From: JANJUB01 sp031386985
Lineage (GTDB): Bacteria; Armatimonadota; Fimbriimonadia; Fimbriimonadales; Fimbriimonadaceae
Assembly (NCBI GenBank): GCA_031386985.1
Contig: JANNCV010000032.1
Span: 121,900-185,899 of the forward strand
Direction of reading: 5' to 3'
DNA length: 64,000 nt
Part shown: positions 17,658 through 27,277 of the stretch, in pieces
How the letters are laid out: each line of letters begins with the position of its first letter
Position numbering within the stretch: position 1 is the first letter of the stretch
The notes under the pieces: generated by a model
The model's input: the letters and a program-made list of their open reading frames with translations, nothing else
What the model was told of the DNA's origin: nothing
Databases searched by the model: none
Made by a program: the position numbers and the translations under genes

Positions 17658-19525
17658 CGGCCCGTTACCGCCCGTTCGAAAGCCGACATTCCTCCCACGA
17701 CGGGGACACTGATCTGAGTTGCATCGAGGTCTATTGTCAGTTTCGTTCCGGCTTTGGGCCAAAGGGTAAAGTCGCGGTCACTTGAGAGAATCATTAGGGC
17801 GATCCGCTTGCCAGCAGGAATGATCTGATCGTCCGGCTGTAAGTCGAAGATGAGAGTTCTGTATTCGTCGGACTTCAGCGGCGTACCGCGAGCCATTGAG
17901 TGGAAATCACCACCCTTTTTGAGCGCTCCCGCATTCTGAGGGTCGGCCCAGCCTCGGGTAATGAGGTTCGCCGTGCCGATTTGTCCGTCCGTCCAAGGCA
18001 ACTGCACCAAGTATACGGACAGATTTGCAGCCGGAGCACTTGACGATAGCCGGATCGTTACTCGCGCCGTTCCAGAAACGTGGACGGGAGCAGTCAGCTC
18101 CGGTGTCGCGTAGATTAAGCGGTTGGCTGAATCCGCAGCTTTTGCCAGCGTAGGAGCGTCAAATGTGACGTCATCAACAAGTTCTTCCCGGCCCTGTTTA
18201 GGCATTCTCTTTGTCAATAATCCACCCGTCGTTCTTCCGCCCGCCACGGGGAAGAAAGTGATGACCGAGGCGGCCGGATTCGGGTAATCGGCGTAAGCGG
18301 TGGGCGGGGGAGCGGGAGAACCCGGGACTCGCTCTCGCACAATGTAGGCCTTGGGAGTGTTTTCAACGCCGTTTTCCACTCCGCAGAGAAAACGTGAGAA
18401 CCAGCGGTTCACTAGCTCAAGAGGCGGGTCTCCGCCGTGCCCGCCCTGGTGGAAATATTGCACGAGCGGCACCTTGCCTTTGATCGCCTCGCTGATTCTA
18501 ACGCTGTGTTCTGGAACTACGTTCCAGTCATTAAAAGCGTGGCCCATAAGGACCGCGCATTTGATGTTCCCAGCATAACGGAGCAGATCGCGTTCGGCCC
18601 AAAACGCGTTATAGTCACCCGTCACGCGATCTTGGCCCCGAGCGAATTCGCCGTCGCGATATAGTTTGTTGCTGTTCTCTCGCCCGGCGGGGTTGCCGCT
18701 GTTAATGAAGTCGTAAAGCGAATCAATATCTTCGCCAAGCCATCCGCCGGGATGCCGGACAAGGCCGTTTGACCGATAGTAATGATAGTAAGAGGTGTTC
18801 GGAGCAACCGGGACGATCGCTTCTAGCCCCTTAACTCCTGTAGTTGCGGCTGCTACCGGAATCGTCCCATTGTAGGAGGTGCCGATCATTCCAACCTTGC
18901 CGGTACACCACGTTGCCTTTATCTCAACTACGCCATCGAAAGTAGTGAAGCCCTTTGCTCGGCCGTTCAGCCAATCAATAACGGCTTTGGGGGCCAGCCG
19001 TTCGGGCGCGCCTCCGACGGTAGGGCTCCCGCCCGAAAGCCCGGTGCCGGGAGCTTCAGAGTGAACAACGCCGAATCCACGAGGTAGCCAGGTTCCAACC
19101 AGCCCATTTGAGACGCGAGTTCGATTCGGATCAAAACTAACCTGAGGGTGAAAGGTGCGGGCGGGCGGCTCGGCTCCAACCTCTTGCAGCACGTTCCAGA
19201 GGATCGAACTTCCGTTTGCGGTCCCCGCGAAATAGGGCGACGATTCGTAGACTACCGGCACCTTCAGCCCCTCAGTCTGGGTTTGCTTAGGTCGAGTCAC
19301 ATCAACGTGCATGCGGTCCTTCTTGCCATCGCGGTCGGAGTCAAACTCAGTTTCAACCCACAGTCTCTCGCGAATCCACTCCCCCGCGGTTGCAAAGGCG
19401 GGAACGATTTGAGCTTGCCCATTAAGGAACACGGGCTTAGCGGGCTGAGCCGGGGCAGTATTGGCTAGCAGCGTGATTGCAGCGAGCCAGCTATGTTTGG
19501 AGAGACGCAACGAAACGGTAGGCAT
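17654..19525 (-). CDS. exported X-Pro dipeptidyl-peptidase / CocE-type hydrolase (S15)
   Basis: 623 residues from the ATG at 19525 (MPTVSLRLSKHSWLAAITLL), which gives a signal peptide and has CATAAT 6 nt upstream; the frame is open to 19669. The alpha/beta-hydrolase core carries the nucleophile motif GTSYNGT, the acid in GHAFNDWNV and the His in QGGHGG. A C-terminal jelly-roll follows (VSGTARVTIRLSSSAPAANL to the end). These are the hallmarks of the PepX/CocE/NonD group (MEROPS S15), which cleaves X-Pro dipeptides or esters and acylamides. The sequence VHSEAPGTGLSGGSPT is the typical oxyanion-side block. The substrate cannot be resolved between peptide and ester. Confidence 0.9.
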   Translation of the reverse strand: MPTVSLRLSKHSWLAAITLLANTAPAQPAKPVFLNGQAQIVPAFATAGEWIRERLWVETEFDSDRDGKKDRMHVDVTRPKQTQTEGLKVPVVYESSPYFAGTANGSSILWNVLQEVGAEPPARTFHPQVSFDPNRTRVSNGLVGTWLPRGFGVVHSEAPGTGLSGGSPTVGGAPERLAPKAVIDWLNGRAKGFTTFDGVVEIKATWCTGKVGMIGTSYNGTIPVAAATTGVKGLEAIVPVAPNTSYYHYYRSNGLVRHPGGWLGEDIDSLYDFINSGNPAGRENSNKLYRDGEFARGQDRVTGDYNAFWAERDLLRYAGNIKCAVLMGHAFNDWNVVPEHSVRISEAIKGKVPLVQYFHQGGHGGDPPLELVNRWFSRFLCGVENGVENTPKAYIVRERVPGSPAPPPTAYADYPNPAASVITFFPVAGGRTTGGLLTKRMPKQGREELVDDVTFDAPTLAKAADSANRLIYATPELTAPVHVSGTARVTIRLSSSAPAANLSVYLVQLPWTDGQIGTANLITRGWADPQNAGALKKGGDFHSMARGTPLKSDEYRTLIFDLQPDDQIIPAGKRIALMILSSDRDFTLWPKAGTKLTIDLDATQISVPVVGGMSAFERAVTGR

Positions 19526-19531
19526 CCGCAT

Positions 19532-19537
19532 ATTATG
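19532..19537 (-). promoter_or_regulatory. -10-like box (CATAAT) of the S15 hydrolase gene
   Basis: CATAAT on the minus strand lies 6 nt before the ATG at 19525. It matches five of six consensus bases. No SD is present, so leaderless initiation is likely. Confidence 0.35.
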
Positions 19538-19542
19538 GCAAG

Positions 19543-19835
19543 TCACAGGCATCCGTGCCCCCAAGCGCAAGCCAGTTGTAAGCCTAGGATGAACGACGTG
19601 AATCCGATTGCGCCAACATACGCCAGCGAGAGAAGGAACTTGGGGAGCAGGTACAAGTCCGACATCCAAATGATGATCAAGCCGATGAGAAAGCTAATGC
19701 CCCAAACTATGTTAGAACTGTTTTTGCCCCCATAGAGGCCGCTAAAACCGCGCCTAAATGCGGAATGATTAAGCATGTAACAAACGCCAAAGTGCCTTTC
19801 CATTCTGGTTCTGGGGGTTCGTAGCCGTCTGACAT
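19543..19835 (-). pseudogene. small three-TM membrane protein with a frame break
   Basis: An ATG at 19835 follows AGGA by 6 nt, and that SD overlaps the stop codon of the nitroreductase gene, so it looks translationally coupled. This frame encodes MSDGYEPPEPEWKGTLAFVT and a first hydrophobic helix, then stops at 19707-19709. The frame one base back continues with two more strong helices (VWGISFLIGLIIIW and LLSLAYVGAIGFTSFILGLQ) to 19543. The switch falls at a GGGGGCAAAAAC run near 19722-19732. Joined, they give a ~97-residue membrane protein. A one-base deletion, a homopolymer sequencing error or -1 frameshifting could each explain it. Its function is unknown. Confidence 0.6.
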
Positions 19836-19843
19836 GTCTCGTC

Positions 19844-20626
19844 CTAAGGCAAGAACTTTTTTAGCTTAAGCAACTCTCGCAACTTCACTGAATCCTCGCG
19901 GAAGACGTCTGGATCGTATTTGATTTCGCTGGTATAGAACTGGGCGAGGGAAGTGATGCCGCGCTCTTCCGCCATCTCTTTCAACCCAGGGAAGGACATG
20001 TATCGTTCCCAGCCCTTGATTTCTCGTTCCCGATAAGTCTCCTCAATCTCGGCGGAGTCAGGCAATCGATAGGTCTCGTCGTGAAGAAAAGCCGACAAGG
20101 GTAAGCGGTCGCGCTTGGGCGGATTTTCGTCGGGGTAGCCAACGACGATTGTGGTCACGGGCAGAACGGTTTCGGGAAGCTCCAACAGATCCGCAATCTC
20201 TCTCATTGAGTGCAAGGTTGTTCCCATGTAACATATACCTAACCCTTCAGCCTCAAAACCCAGACACACGTTTTGCGAGAGGATAATGGCGTCAAAGGCG
20301 GCAACGTGATAGCCGATAAAATTGTCAAAGTTGTCCTTCGCATTCCTAAGCTTTAGCCATTCGCGAGTGCGCCACCAATCGGCGCAGAAGGTGATGACGA
20401 GCGGAGCTTGCCTTACCATTTCCTGCCCAAAATGGAGTTCGTATAGCCGCTCCTTCTTAACCGGATCGCGCGTTAGGATCATTGAGAAGCTGTTGAGATT
20501 GCCACTCGAAGACCCCCCGGCGATGGCCTCTTGGCACACCCGTTCCACCAAACTTTGATCAATAGGATCGGGCTTGTACTTTCGGATGGATCGGTGGCGG
20601 TTTAGGAGGTTTGAGAGGTCGGACAT
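19844..20626 (-). CDS. nitroreductase family FMN oxidoreductase
   Basis: 260 residues from the ATG at 20626 (MSDLSNLLNRHRSIRKYKPD); the frame is open 8 codons further. The RHRSIRKY motif binds the FMN phosphate, and GSSSGNLNSFSMIL and EAEGLGICYMGTTL are the conserved cofactor and dimer segments of NfsA/FRP-type NADPH nitroreductases. Such enzymes reduce quinones, nitro compounds or flavins; the natural substrate is unknown. The C-terminal extension with EREIKGWERYMSFPGLKEMA is typical of the NfsA-like branch. The next gene downstream starts 9 bp beyond its stop and appears coupled. Confidence 0.9.
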   Translation of the reverse strand: MSDLSNLLNRHRSIRKYKPDPIDQSLVERVCQEAIAGGSSSGNLNSFSMILTRDPVKKERLYELHFGQEMVRQAPLVITFCADWWRTREWLKLRNAKDNFDNFIGYHVAAFDAIILSQNVCLGFEAEGLGICYMGTTLHSMREIADLLELPETVLPVTTIVVGYPDENPPKRDRLPLSAFLHDETYRLPDSAEIEETYREREIKGWERYMSFPGLKEMAEERGITSLAQFYTSEIKYDPDVFREDSVKLRELLKLKKFLP

Positions 20627-20680
20627 AGCTAACACGCGAGAACAGTCCAAAACGCGGTCGGGAGCCCACGCAACTTAAAG

Positions 20681-23600
20681 TTATCCCCCGCCAACTTTGC
20701 TCTTATCGGCGTTGATTGGACGCTTAAGAACTGGGGTTTTATAGTTAACCAACAACTTATTAATCTCGGCGATTGCGCGCTCAAGCTGAGCGTCCTTGCC
20801 TTGTCGCCACAGATACGGGTCGAGTTCGACGTCAATATCGGGGTCTACGCCGTAGCCTTCTACGTCCCACTTGTTTTCAAAGATATTGTAAAACGCGCAG
20901 TTGGGGGAGTTGATGTTGCCACCATCCACAGTCGGGAACCCGAAGGAGGCGACGAGGCCGCCCCAAGTTCGTTTGCCAATGACCGGTCCGAGTTTCTTGT
21001 GCTTGAAAAGCCACGGGAACATATCGCCACCGGAGCCGGCGAACTGGTTAACGATCATCACTTTCGGTCCGAAAATCGTTGACCCCGGAGTGGGCCAATC
21101 CTTGCCTGTTCGGGGAGTGAAAGCGCCGTCAAGCGTCTTACTCATCTCGTAGATGATGTAATCCGTGATAAGTCCGCCGGAGTTAAACCGTTCGTCCACC
21201 ACGATGCCGTCCTTGCCGACCTGCGAATAGTAGTAGCGTTGGAAAGCCGTCCAGCCTCCGCCGCCCGTATCGGGAACGTGAACATAGCCCGCGCGTCCGC
21301 CCGTCATTTTGTCCACATATCGCCGATTATCTTCCGACCAGGCTCGGTTTCTCAGGGCATTCTCGTTTCCAACGGGAACAACGGTGGCTTCTCTCGCCCC
21401 GGTCTCGTTGGGGTTAGGGCCGAGTTTCACGCGAACTTGCTTTCCGGCTTTGCCTTCGAGCATCTCGTAAATATCGTTCGAATCCATCAAGGGCTTGCCG
21501 TCTATTGCGAGGATATATTCGCCTTCTTTTGCGTTAACTCCGGGCATGGCCAGGGGACCCGAGAGCCCCGGGTTCCAGCGCTCGCCATCGTAAACCCGCT
21601 TCAAGCGATATTTGCCGCCCTCGAAGGAGTAATCCGCCCCCAAGAGGCCACCGGGGACCCCGGCTACGTTTGGAATATCGCCGCCCCGCGCCCACATGTG
21701 ACCGATCACCATTTCGCCGAGCATATCGGTGAAGAGGTAGTTCAGGTCATCGCGTGAGGCGATGTTTTTGATAAAAGGCTCATATCTAGCGTGCATTTCC
21801 TGAGCGTTGATCCCATGCAGATTTGCCGCATAAAACAAGATCGGTTCGTTGCGCCAAATCTCATCAAAGATGGATTTCCACTCTAGTTTGGGTTCAATCT
21901 TCGTTTTCAAGCCACTCACGTCAAGGGCGCCAGAACCCGGAGCGGGAGGGGCCATGGTGCTCACAATAGCCGCGCTACCGGCACTGCTCAAGAGGGCCTT
22001 GGAGCCATCGGGGGTTGTGATTAGCCCGGAGCCGCTGGCAAACGGCGTGCTCTTCCGCTCGGCCATGCTCCACTTCACGATGCTGGTGGGGGCGCCTCCA
22101 ATCGGGTTCACTTTGGCCCCGGTCATAACGGCAAAGAAGCTGCCGGGTGCGCCCGGCTCAAGGGCTTGATACTCGCCCGCGGCCATCGGAAGCGCGATGA
22201 TGCGGTGCTCAATATCGTCAAAATCAATCGAGAACTTCGTCGGTTGCTTGTTCGGATCGGGCGCAACTCTTGGCGCTTCCTCATCGCTTTCGGGTTGGAG
22301 CGGATTGGGCAAATCCTTGCGTAAAACGACGCAATAAACGCTGCTGACGATGACCGGATTCGTCAGGCTTGACATATCGAGCCAGCTATTGGCCGGGCCC
22401 GAATTTGTGCTTGCGTAAAAGTAAAGTTGCTTGCCATCGCGGTCGAAAATCGGACTCTTCGCCATCGCGAGTCCATCTGTAATTTGCGTTTTCTTGGCTG
22501 TTTCGAGTCCATAAATGAACACCGCTTGCATATGGCTTTCAAGATCGCGCGCCCAGGTGATGTACTTCGAATCCGGCGACCATTGGGCCACCAAGTTCAC
22601 GTTCGGGTCGGTATAGATCGTTTGATCCACCAACGTATTCTTGCCGCTCGAAATGTCAATAATCCAAAGTTGGTTACGGTGATCGGTGTAGGCTACCTTC
22701 GAAGAGTCGGGACTCCAATAAGATGAGCCGGAGCCGTAATAGTAAGCCGGGGAATCGCCCAAATCTAAGAACTTGGTTTGAGTGGAAGCATTATCGTAGA
22801 GAGCAAGCCTCTGTTTGCCGCCTTCATCAGAAAAGTAGGCGATCGTCTTGCCATCGGGCGACCAGGCGGGATCTCGCCGAAAAACCCCTTGCTTTTCGGC
22901 GATCAGCCGGGCGTCGCCTTTAGACGCCGGAACCGTCATGATCCAACCTCGAGCGGCAAACACCGCGCGCTGGCCGCTGGAAGAAATATTCGCGGCCGTG
23001 ATGTTCGTCTTCAAATCCTTGAATGCCGGTCGAACCTCCGGGAAGTCGCCCCGCACATTGATTTTCAATCGGGTTGATTTCTTGGTGGTGGGATCAAACA
23101 GGTTGATCGAGCCGAGCTGCTCGTAAACAATCGCTCCGGGGCCAGCACAGGCAGATTTAATATCAAATCCCGCTCCAGCGATTTCGGTCGCAACCTTTTT
23201 GGTGGTCAAGTCATAGCTATGCAGCCCAACCGGCCCCTTGGGATCGGAAAGATAGTAAATCTTGTTTCCAACCCACATCGGTTGCTCGTCGTTCCAACCC
23301 TTGCGCGGGATTTCATAAACCTTAGAATCCGACATCTGGCCGATCCAAATTGCATAAGCTTGACCGCCTCGATAGCGTTTCCAGGCTTGTTGCCATTTGT
23401 AACCCGCAACGTATGCGATCTGATTTCCATCGGGAGAAAGGCTAGCCATCGTGCCCGCGGGGAAGGGAAGGGCAGTGGGGATGCCGCCCGCAACGCTCAC
23501 CTTGAACATCCGAACGGAACCCGTGTTTGAGAGCATTCCAGAGGAAAAAAGGATGCTCTTGCCATCGGGATTCCAGCCAATCACCTGATCAGAGCCGGGA

Positions 23601-23905
23601 TGATAAGTAATCCGTTTCGGAACTCCTCCCTCGGCGGGGATCATGTAGACGTCGGTGTTACCATCATATTGCCCCGTAAATGCCACCATCGAACCATCGG
23701 GAGAGAAGAAGGGGCTCGACTCTACGCCGGGAGAACTGGTCAGCTTTGCGGCATCGCCGCCCGCTCGGGGAACGCTCCACAAATCTCCGGCAAATTGGAA
23801 AACGATTGAGGTCGCGCTGAGGGTTGGGTGGCGCATGAGCTTCGGCTCGGGGCCGGCATCAAATCCTTGGGCGGTTAGAAGGAGAATCAGGGGAGCGATT
23901 AGCAT
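20681..23905 (-). CDS. tricorn-like protease (beta-propellers, PDZ, S41 core)
   Basis: 1074 residues with an N-terminal signal (MLIAPLILLLTAQG). Residues ~25-330 and ~330-650 form two TolB/PD40-type propellers with recurring blocks such as SPFFSPDGSMVAFTG, GWNPDGKSILFSSG, AWSPDGKTIAYFSD and YWSPDSSKVAYTD. A helical C1 domain and PDZ (~690-860, AKEGEYILAIDGKPL) precede the S41 catalytic C2 domain, where NQFAGSGGDMFPWLF holds the nucleophile Ser. This is the classic order of the tricorn protease, an oligopeptide-trimming enzyme; the signal peptide indicates export, as in many bacterial homologues. The ATG at 23905 has no clear SD. Confidence 0.95.
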   Translation of the reverse strand: MLIAPLILLLTAQGFDAGPEPKLMRHPTLSATSIVFQFAGDLWSVPRAGGDAAKLTSSPGVESSPFFSPDGSMVAFTGQYDGNTDVYMIPAEGGVPKRITYHPGSDQVIGWNPDGKSILFSSGMLSNTGSVRMFKVSVAGGIPTALPFPAGTMASLSPDGNQIAYVAGYKWQQAWKRYRGGQAYAIWIGQMSDSKVYEIPRKGWNDEQPMWVGNKIYYLSDPKGPVGLHSYDLTTKKVATEIAGAGFDIKSACAGPGAIVYEQLGSINLFDPTTKKSTRLKINVRGDFPEVRPAFKDLKTNITAANISSSGQRAVFAARGWIMTVPASKGDARLIAEKQGVFRRDPAWSPDGKTIAYFSDEGGKQRLALYDNASTQTKFLDLGDSPAYYYGSGSSYWSPDSSKVAYTDHRNQLWIIDISSGKNTLVDQTIYTDPNVNLVAQWSPDSKYITWARDLESHMQAVFIYGLETAKKTQITDGLAMAKSPIFDRDGKQLYFYASTNSGPANSWLDMSSLTNPVIVSSVYCVVLRKDLPNPLQPESDEEAPRVAPDPNKQPTKFSIDFDDIEHRIIALPMAAGEYQALEPGAPGSFFAVMTGAKVNPIGGAPTSIVKWSMAERKSTPFASGSGLITTPDGSKALLSSAGSAAIVSTMAPPAPGSGALDVSGLKTKIEPKLEWKSIFDEIWRNEPILFYAANLHGINAQEMHARYEPFIKNIASRDDLNYLFTDMLGEMVIGHMWARGGDIPNVAGVPGGLLGADYSFEGGKYRLKRVYDGERWNPGLSGPLAMPGVNAKEGEYILAIDGKPLMDSNDIYEMLEGKAGKQVRVKLGPNPNETGAREATVVPVGNENALRNRAWSEDNRRYVDKMTGGRAGYVHVPDTGGGGWTAFQRYYYSQVGKDGIVVDERFNSGGLITDYIIYEMSKTLDGAFTPRTGKDWPTPGSTIFGPKVMIVNQFAGSGGDMFPWLFKHKKLGPVIGKRTWGGLVASFGFPTVDGGNINSPNCAFYNIFENKWDVEGYGVDPDIDVELDPYLWRQGKDAQLERAIAEINKLLVNYKTPVLKRPINADKSKVGGG

Positions 23906-23973
23906 GGGTTCAGTTTATCTCAAAGCTAGAATGATGTTGAACGAATCCCAATTTCCGATTCGTCATTTTAATT

Positions 23974-24729
23974 ATGGACCCACGTAAAATTGGTTTTGGA
24001 CTTTTGCTCGGCTTTGGATTAAACGTTGTCCTCGGGTTTTGCTCACCTCAAACAGACACGGTGGCGGAACGCGTTAAAAAGGTTGGAACGGCGATTCTCG
24101 CTTATTCAGCCGATTTTGACGGGGCATTCCCGTTGCAAAGCCCAAAAATTGACGGGAAGTGGGCCGCGAACAAGATTGTCCGCAAATCCACCCTTACTGG
24201 CGCGGAGGCGTCCGTGTGGCCCATCACCCTTTTGCCCTACCTGGTTGAAGGCGCGGCCGCACTAAAAATCGAAGCCCCGACATTTACCATTAAGGATGGC
24301 GAGTATTCCAGTGCGATGAGCTTTAACGGGTTGCTCCACGCGGTAAAGGTATCCCAAGTTGCAAAGCAGGACCTCGTGCCACTCGTGTGGACTCCGTTTG
24401 GAAAGCAAAACGTATCAGCCGTAATTACTTCGCCGTTACTCTCATGCTATACAAGCTTGCCTTGTGATTACTTCTCCTTAAGGCAATCCCCATCGGGCGC
24501 AGCCGTCGTTCCAAATAACCTCGAACTTCCGGAGGGCGAAGCGTTGTATTCAATAAACGTGGACTTGTCGCTCAAACGCCCAGCGCCGAAAGGAGGCGAT
24601 TGGAAGGGAGCCGTCTACTCGAACACTCCCGGCGGCGGTACCTGGATGTGCGTGGGACAAGATGAAAATGGCTTCACCACCGGTGGGCGCTCACATCCTT
24701 GCTACTTCCGACCAGATAGATCAGAGTAA
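23974..24729 (+). CDS. pseudopilin-like exported protein without a prepilin signal
   Basis: 251 residues with an N-terminal hydrophobic helix (IGFGLLLGFGLNVVLGFC). The stretch RVKKVGTAILAYSADFDGAFP, followed by a Trp-Pro-rich beta domain, matches the globular part of DUF1559-like pseudopilins of Armatimonadota and Planctomycetota (pattern LKQIGLAxxxYxxDxD). The usual FTLIE cleavage motif is absent, so it may be membrane-anchored rather than assembled into a pilus. The Cys in LGFCSPQ could make it a lipoprotein. It is divergent from the tricorn gene and overlaps the VOC gene convergently by 9 bp. Confidence 0.75.
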   Translation: MDPRKIGFGLLLGFGLNVVLGFCSPQTDTVAERVKKVGTAILAYSADFDGAFPLQSPKIDGKWAANKIVRKSTLTGAEASVWPITLLPYLVEGAAALKIEAPTFTIKDGEYSSAMSFNGLLHAVKVSQVAKQDLVPLVWTPFGKQNVSAVITSPLLSCYTSLPCDYFSLRQSPSGAAVVPNNLELPEGEALYSINVDLSLKRPAPKGGDWKGAVYSNTPGGGTWMCVGQDENGFTTGGRSHPCYFRPDRSE

Positions 24730-25188
24730 GTCCGCAGGGCCAAGCAACATATTAAGATCAAGCGGGTCGCTGACCATTTGCAGGTTGCCACTAGCATCCC
24801 TGGGCCACTGCGTTTCTGGCCGATCCCAATAGAGTTCGAGCCCGTTCTGGTCGGGATCGTGAAGATATAGCGCGAGGCTAACGCCGTGGTTGCTCGCGCC
24901 GTCCAGTTTTATCCCATGCTCCTGAAGCCGCCGATAAGCGCGGGCAAGATTGGCTTTTTCGGGATAGAGAATAGCGACATGAAACAGGCCAGTGGCGCCA
25001 TGCAGAGGCGGAGTTCCGTTCCGACTCTGCCAGGTGTTCAGTCCGATATGGTGGTGATAGCCATCGTCAGAAAGAAATGCTGCGGACGAACCGTATCGCT
25101 GCGTAAGCTGAAAGCCGAGAACGTCGCGGTAGAACGCGATGGAGCGTTCGAGATCGGAGACTTTGAGGTGAACGTGGCCGATTTTCAT
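24721..25188 (-). CDS. VOC family (glyoxalase / extradiol dioxygenase-like) protein
   Basis: 155 residues starting MKIGHVHLKVSDLERSIAFY, the standard first strand and helix of the vicinal oxygen chelate fold. Metal ligand candidates are the His in GHVHLKV, the His pair in GYHHHIGLNTW and the Glu in NGLELYWDRP. The overall pattern is closest to the CatE-like (catechol 2,3-dioxygenase) subgroup of small VOC proteins. The substrate is unknown. The C-terminal tail (LNMLLGPADLL) overlaps the convergent pseudopilin-like gene by 9 bp. Confidence 0.88.
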   Translation of the reverse strand: MKIGHVHLKVSDLERSIAFYRDVLGFQLTQRYGSSAAFLSDDGYHHHIGLNTWQSRNGTPPLHGATGLFHVAILYPEKANLARAYRRLQEHGIKLDGASNHGVSLALYLHDPDQNGLELYWDRPETQWPRDASGNLQMVSDPLDLNMLLGPADLL

Positions 25189-25360
25189 GTTTGGGCTTCC
25201 AGTTTACAGTTACCGGCCACCTGGGATTGCGCCTTTTCAATTGGCGACTTTGACTTGAGCATCGGTAGCAGCGCTTTCGGAATTTCGAATGTCCTTCAGA
25301 AATCTGCCATTTTCGACGTGATCTAAGGTAACGTAGAAAAACCACGCGAGGAACATAGAA

Positions 25361-26923
25361 ATGACGATGATTCGATGCTTTTTCCCCAGCGCGATTCTAT
25401 TCGGGATGACCGCTATATCCAACGCCCAGTGGAGTTACGCAAATCTCCACCCCGCTGGCGCCGGGGAGTCCTATATCGAGGGTATTCATAGCGGTTTGCA
25501 GGTGGGTTATGCTGCCGTCGGGGGCGGGTTTCGCTGTAGCTTGTGGAGCGGAACCGCGGCTTCGTGGATTGATATCAGCCCAGCGGGTGCGCAGGCTATC
25601 GGAACGTATGCAAATCTGGGTCAACAGGTGGGCTATGCCGGTATCGGGGGAACCACACATGCTGGGTTTTGGAGCGGTAGCTCGGCATCTTGGGTAGATT
25701 TGCACCCGGCTGGCTCAACTCAATCGCTCGCTTATGGGCTGGGTGGCGGAAAGCAATCGGGTTTTGCCGTCATCGGTGGCGTAACTCATGCCGGGCTTTG
25801 GAGCGGGACGGCGGGGTCATTTGTGGATCTTCACCCGACGGGTGCGAGTGAATCCAAAGCATTCGGATTAGATGGTGCCCAGCAATCGGGATCGGCCCGA
25901 GCCGGGGGGATTCTGCGCGCCTGTCTTTGGACCGGCACTGCCGCTTCAATTATTGATTTGAGCCCGGCGGGAGCGACGGAATCTGAAATCGAAGCCGCAA
26001 GCGGCGGTCAACAGGTTGGACGTGCCGTAGTTGGTGGAGTCACCCGAGCGAGCCTTTGGACCGGGAGCGCGGCATCATGGGTTGATCTTCATCCGGCGGG
26101 TTCAAGCGAATCCTATGTTTACGGCGTGGAAGGAGCGCAGCAGGCGGGGCGGGCAAAAATTAGTGGCGCTTTTCATGCTGGCATCTGGAGCGGTACGGCG
26201 GCCTCGTGGGTTGATTTGCATAATATATTGCCCACAAACTTTAATGAATCGAATGCCCAAGGGATTTGGCACGATGCCCAGGGCGTGACCTTTGTGGTCG
26301 GATATGCCTACAACACAACGACGACCCGCAACGAAGCGATCATGTGGGTTCGGCAAAATCCGAACGACTTTGCCCTCTCCCTGAACAAATCCAGTGTCGC
26401 CGGGCAGAACTCGGTTTTGGGGACGATTACGATGGTGGAAACCAAGCCCGCGAATACGGTCTTCACAACCTACGACAATAGCTCGCTCGTCACTACGCCT
26501 CCAAATGTTACGGTTTTGGCGGGGCAGCTTTCGCGAAATTTCCAGATCACGGTGACGGCGATTACGAGCACGGTGAACACTACGATCTACGCGACGCGCG
26601 GGATACTGACGCGCACGCAACCGCTCACCCTGATCCCCCTTGTCCCCACCGCCCTCTCGTTCACCCCGAATCCGGTTACGGGCGGAATGCCCACCTCATG
26701 TCGCATCGTGATGAACGGAGTCGCCGGTCCGGGCGGCCGATTGGTGGCGACGTTCGATAACTCGGCGTATGCCGTAACCCCAAATAGCGTAACCGTCCCC
26801 GCCGGAGCCTCATCCGTAACCTTCCCGATTATGACGGTGGTGGTGACTTCGATCAAATACGTTACGGTGACGGCGCGGGTAAGCGCGGTGGATAAGACGG
26901 GAACGTTTAGGATCAATCCGTGA
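25361..26923 (+). CDS. HAF-type repeat secreted protein, paralog 1 of 3
   Basis: 520 residues; start supported by GAGGAA (25348-25353). A signal peptide (MTMIRCFFPSAILFGMTAIS) is followed by about six imperfect 43-residue repeats (pattern GxQxGxAxxGGxxxAxLWSGTAASWVDLHPAG), typical of the HAF extracellular repeat group. Residues ~340-520 form two beta domains starting LNKSSVAGQNSVLGTITM and FTPNPVTGGMPTSCRIV, similar to Ig-like segments. The repeats are more diverged than in the two downstream paralogs, suggesting it is the older or unhomogenised copy. The function is unknown; a surface or secreted beta-propeller is plausible. Confidence 0.88.
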   Translation: MTMIRCFFPSAILFGMTAISNAQWSYANLHPAGAGESYIEGIHSGLQVGYAAVGGGFRCSLWSGTAASWIDISPAGAQAIGTYANLGQQVGYAGIGGTTHAGFWSGSSASWVDLHPAGSTQSLAYGLGGGKQSGFAVIGGVTHAGLWSGTAGSFVDLHPTGASESKAFGLDGAQQSGSARAGGILRACLWTGTAASIIDLSPAGATESEIEAASGGQQVGRAVVGGVTRASLWTGSAASWVDLHPAGSSESYVYGVEGAQQAGRAKISGAFHAGIWSGTAASWVDLHNILPTNFNESNAQGIWHDAQGVTFVVGYAYNTTTTRNEAIMWVRQNPNDFALSLNKSSVAGQNSVLGTITMVETKPANTVFTTYDNSSLVTTPPNVTVLAGQLSRNFQITVTAITSTVNTTIYATRGILTRTQPLTLIPLVPTALSFTPNPVTGGMPTSCRIVMNGVAGPGGRLVATFDNSAYAVTPNSVTVPAGASSVTFPIMTVVVTSIKYVTVTARVSAVDKTGTFRINP

Positions 26924-27145
26924 CCTCAGTCAATGTTAGGTCCACCCACCCGGGCCCGAAGGGCTGACAGACTACAGCCCTTTGGGCTTGAACATCCGGC
27001 TTAACTGAGCTTCGTGCACCCTTGTGCCACATTCCGGCCCGGCCAATGTGGCTCCTCCGGGTCGAATGGGTGGAAATTGTCTAGCGAAACCCGGTGCGCC
27101 CCGATTGGCTCGCGAGAATTCCCTCTGAGCCCGCCTTTGGAGATA

Positions 27146-27277
27146 CTTAACCCGACATCAGCGCAACTGAACCCGCCGCACGAGCGACTGAACCGGACGG
27201 ACGAGCCGCTGAACCGGGCGGAAGAGGCACTGAACCCAACAGAAGAGCGACTGAGGCCGACAGACGAGCCGCTGAGG
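27146..27277. repeat. 21-bp tandem repeat, six copies, in a gene-free gap
   Basis: Six units of exactly 21 bp begin at 27146, 27167, 27188, 27209, 27230 and 27251, with a partial seventh to 27277; each starts CTGAACC or a close variant. A diverged continuation with the same 21-bp step seems to run to about 27350, where the minus-strand heptads resemble EAEAERI and GTEAAIH. All units lack stop codons in some frames, so accidental ORFs arise on both strands. No promoter or SD supports translation. The period equals two helical turns of DNA. Confidence 0.85.
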
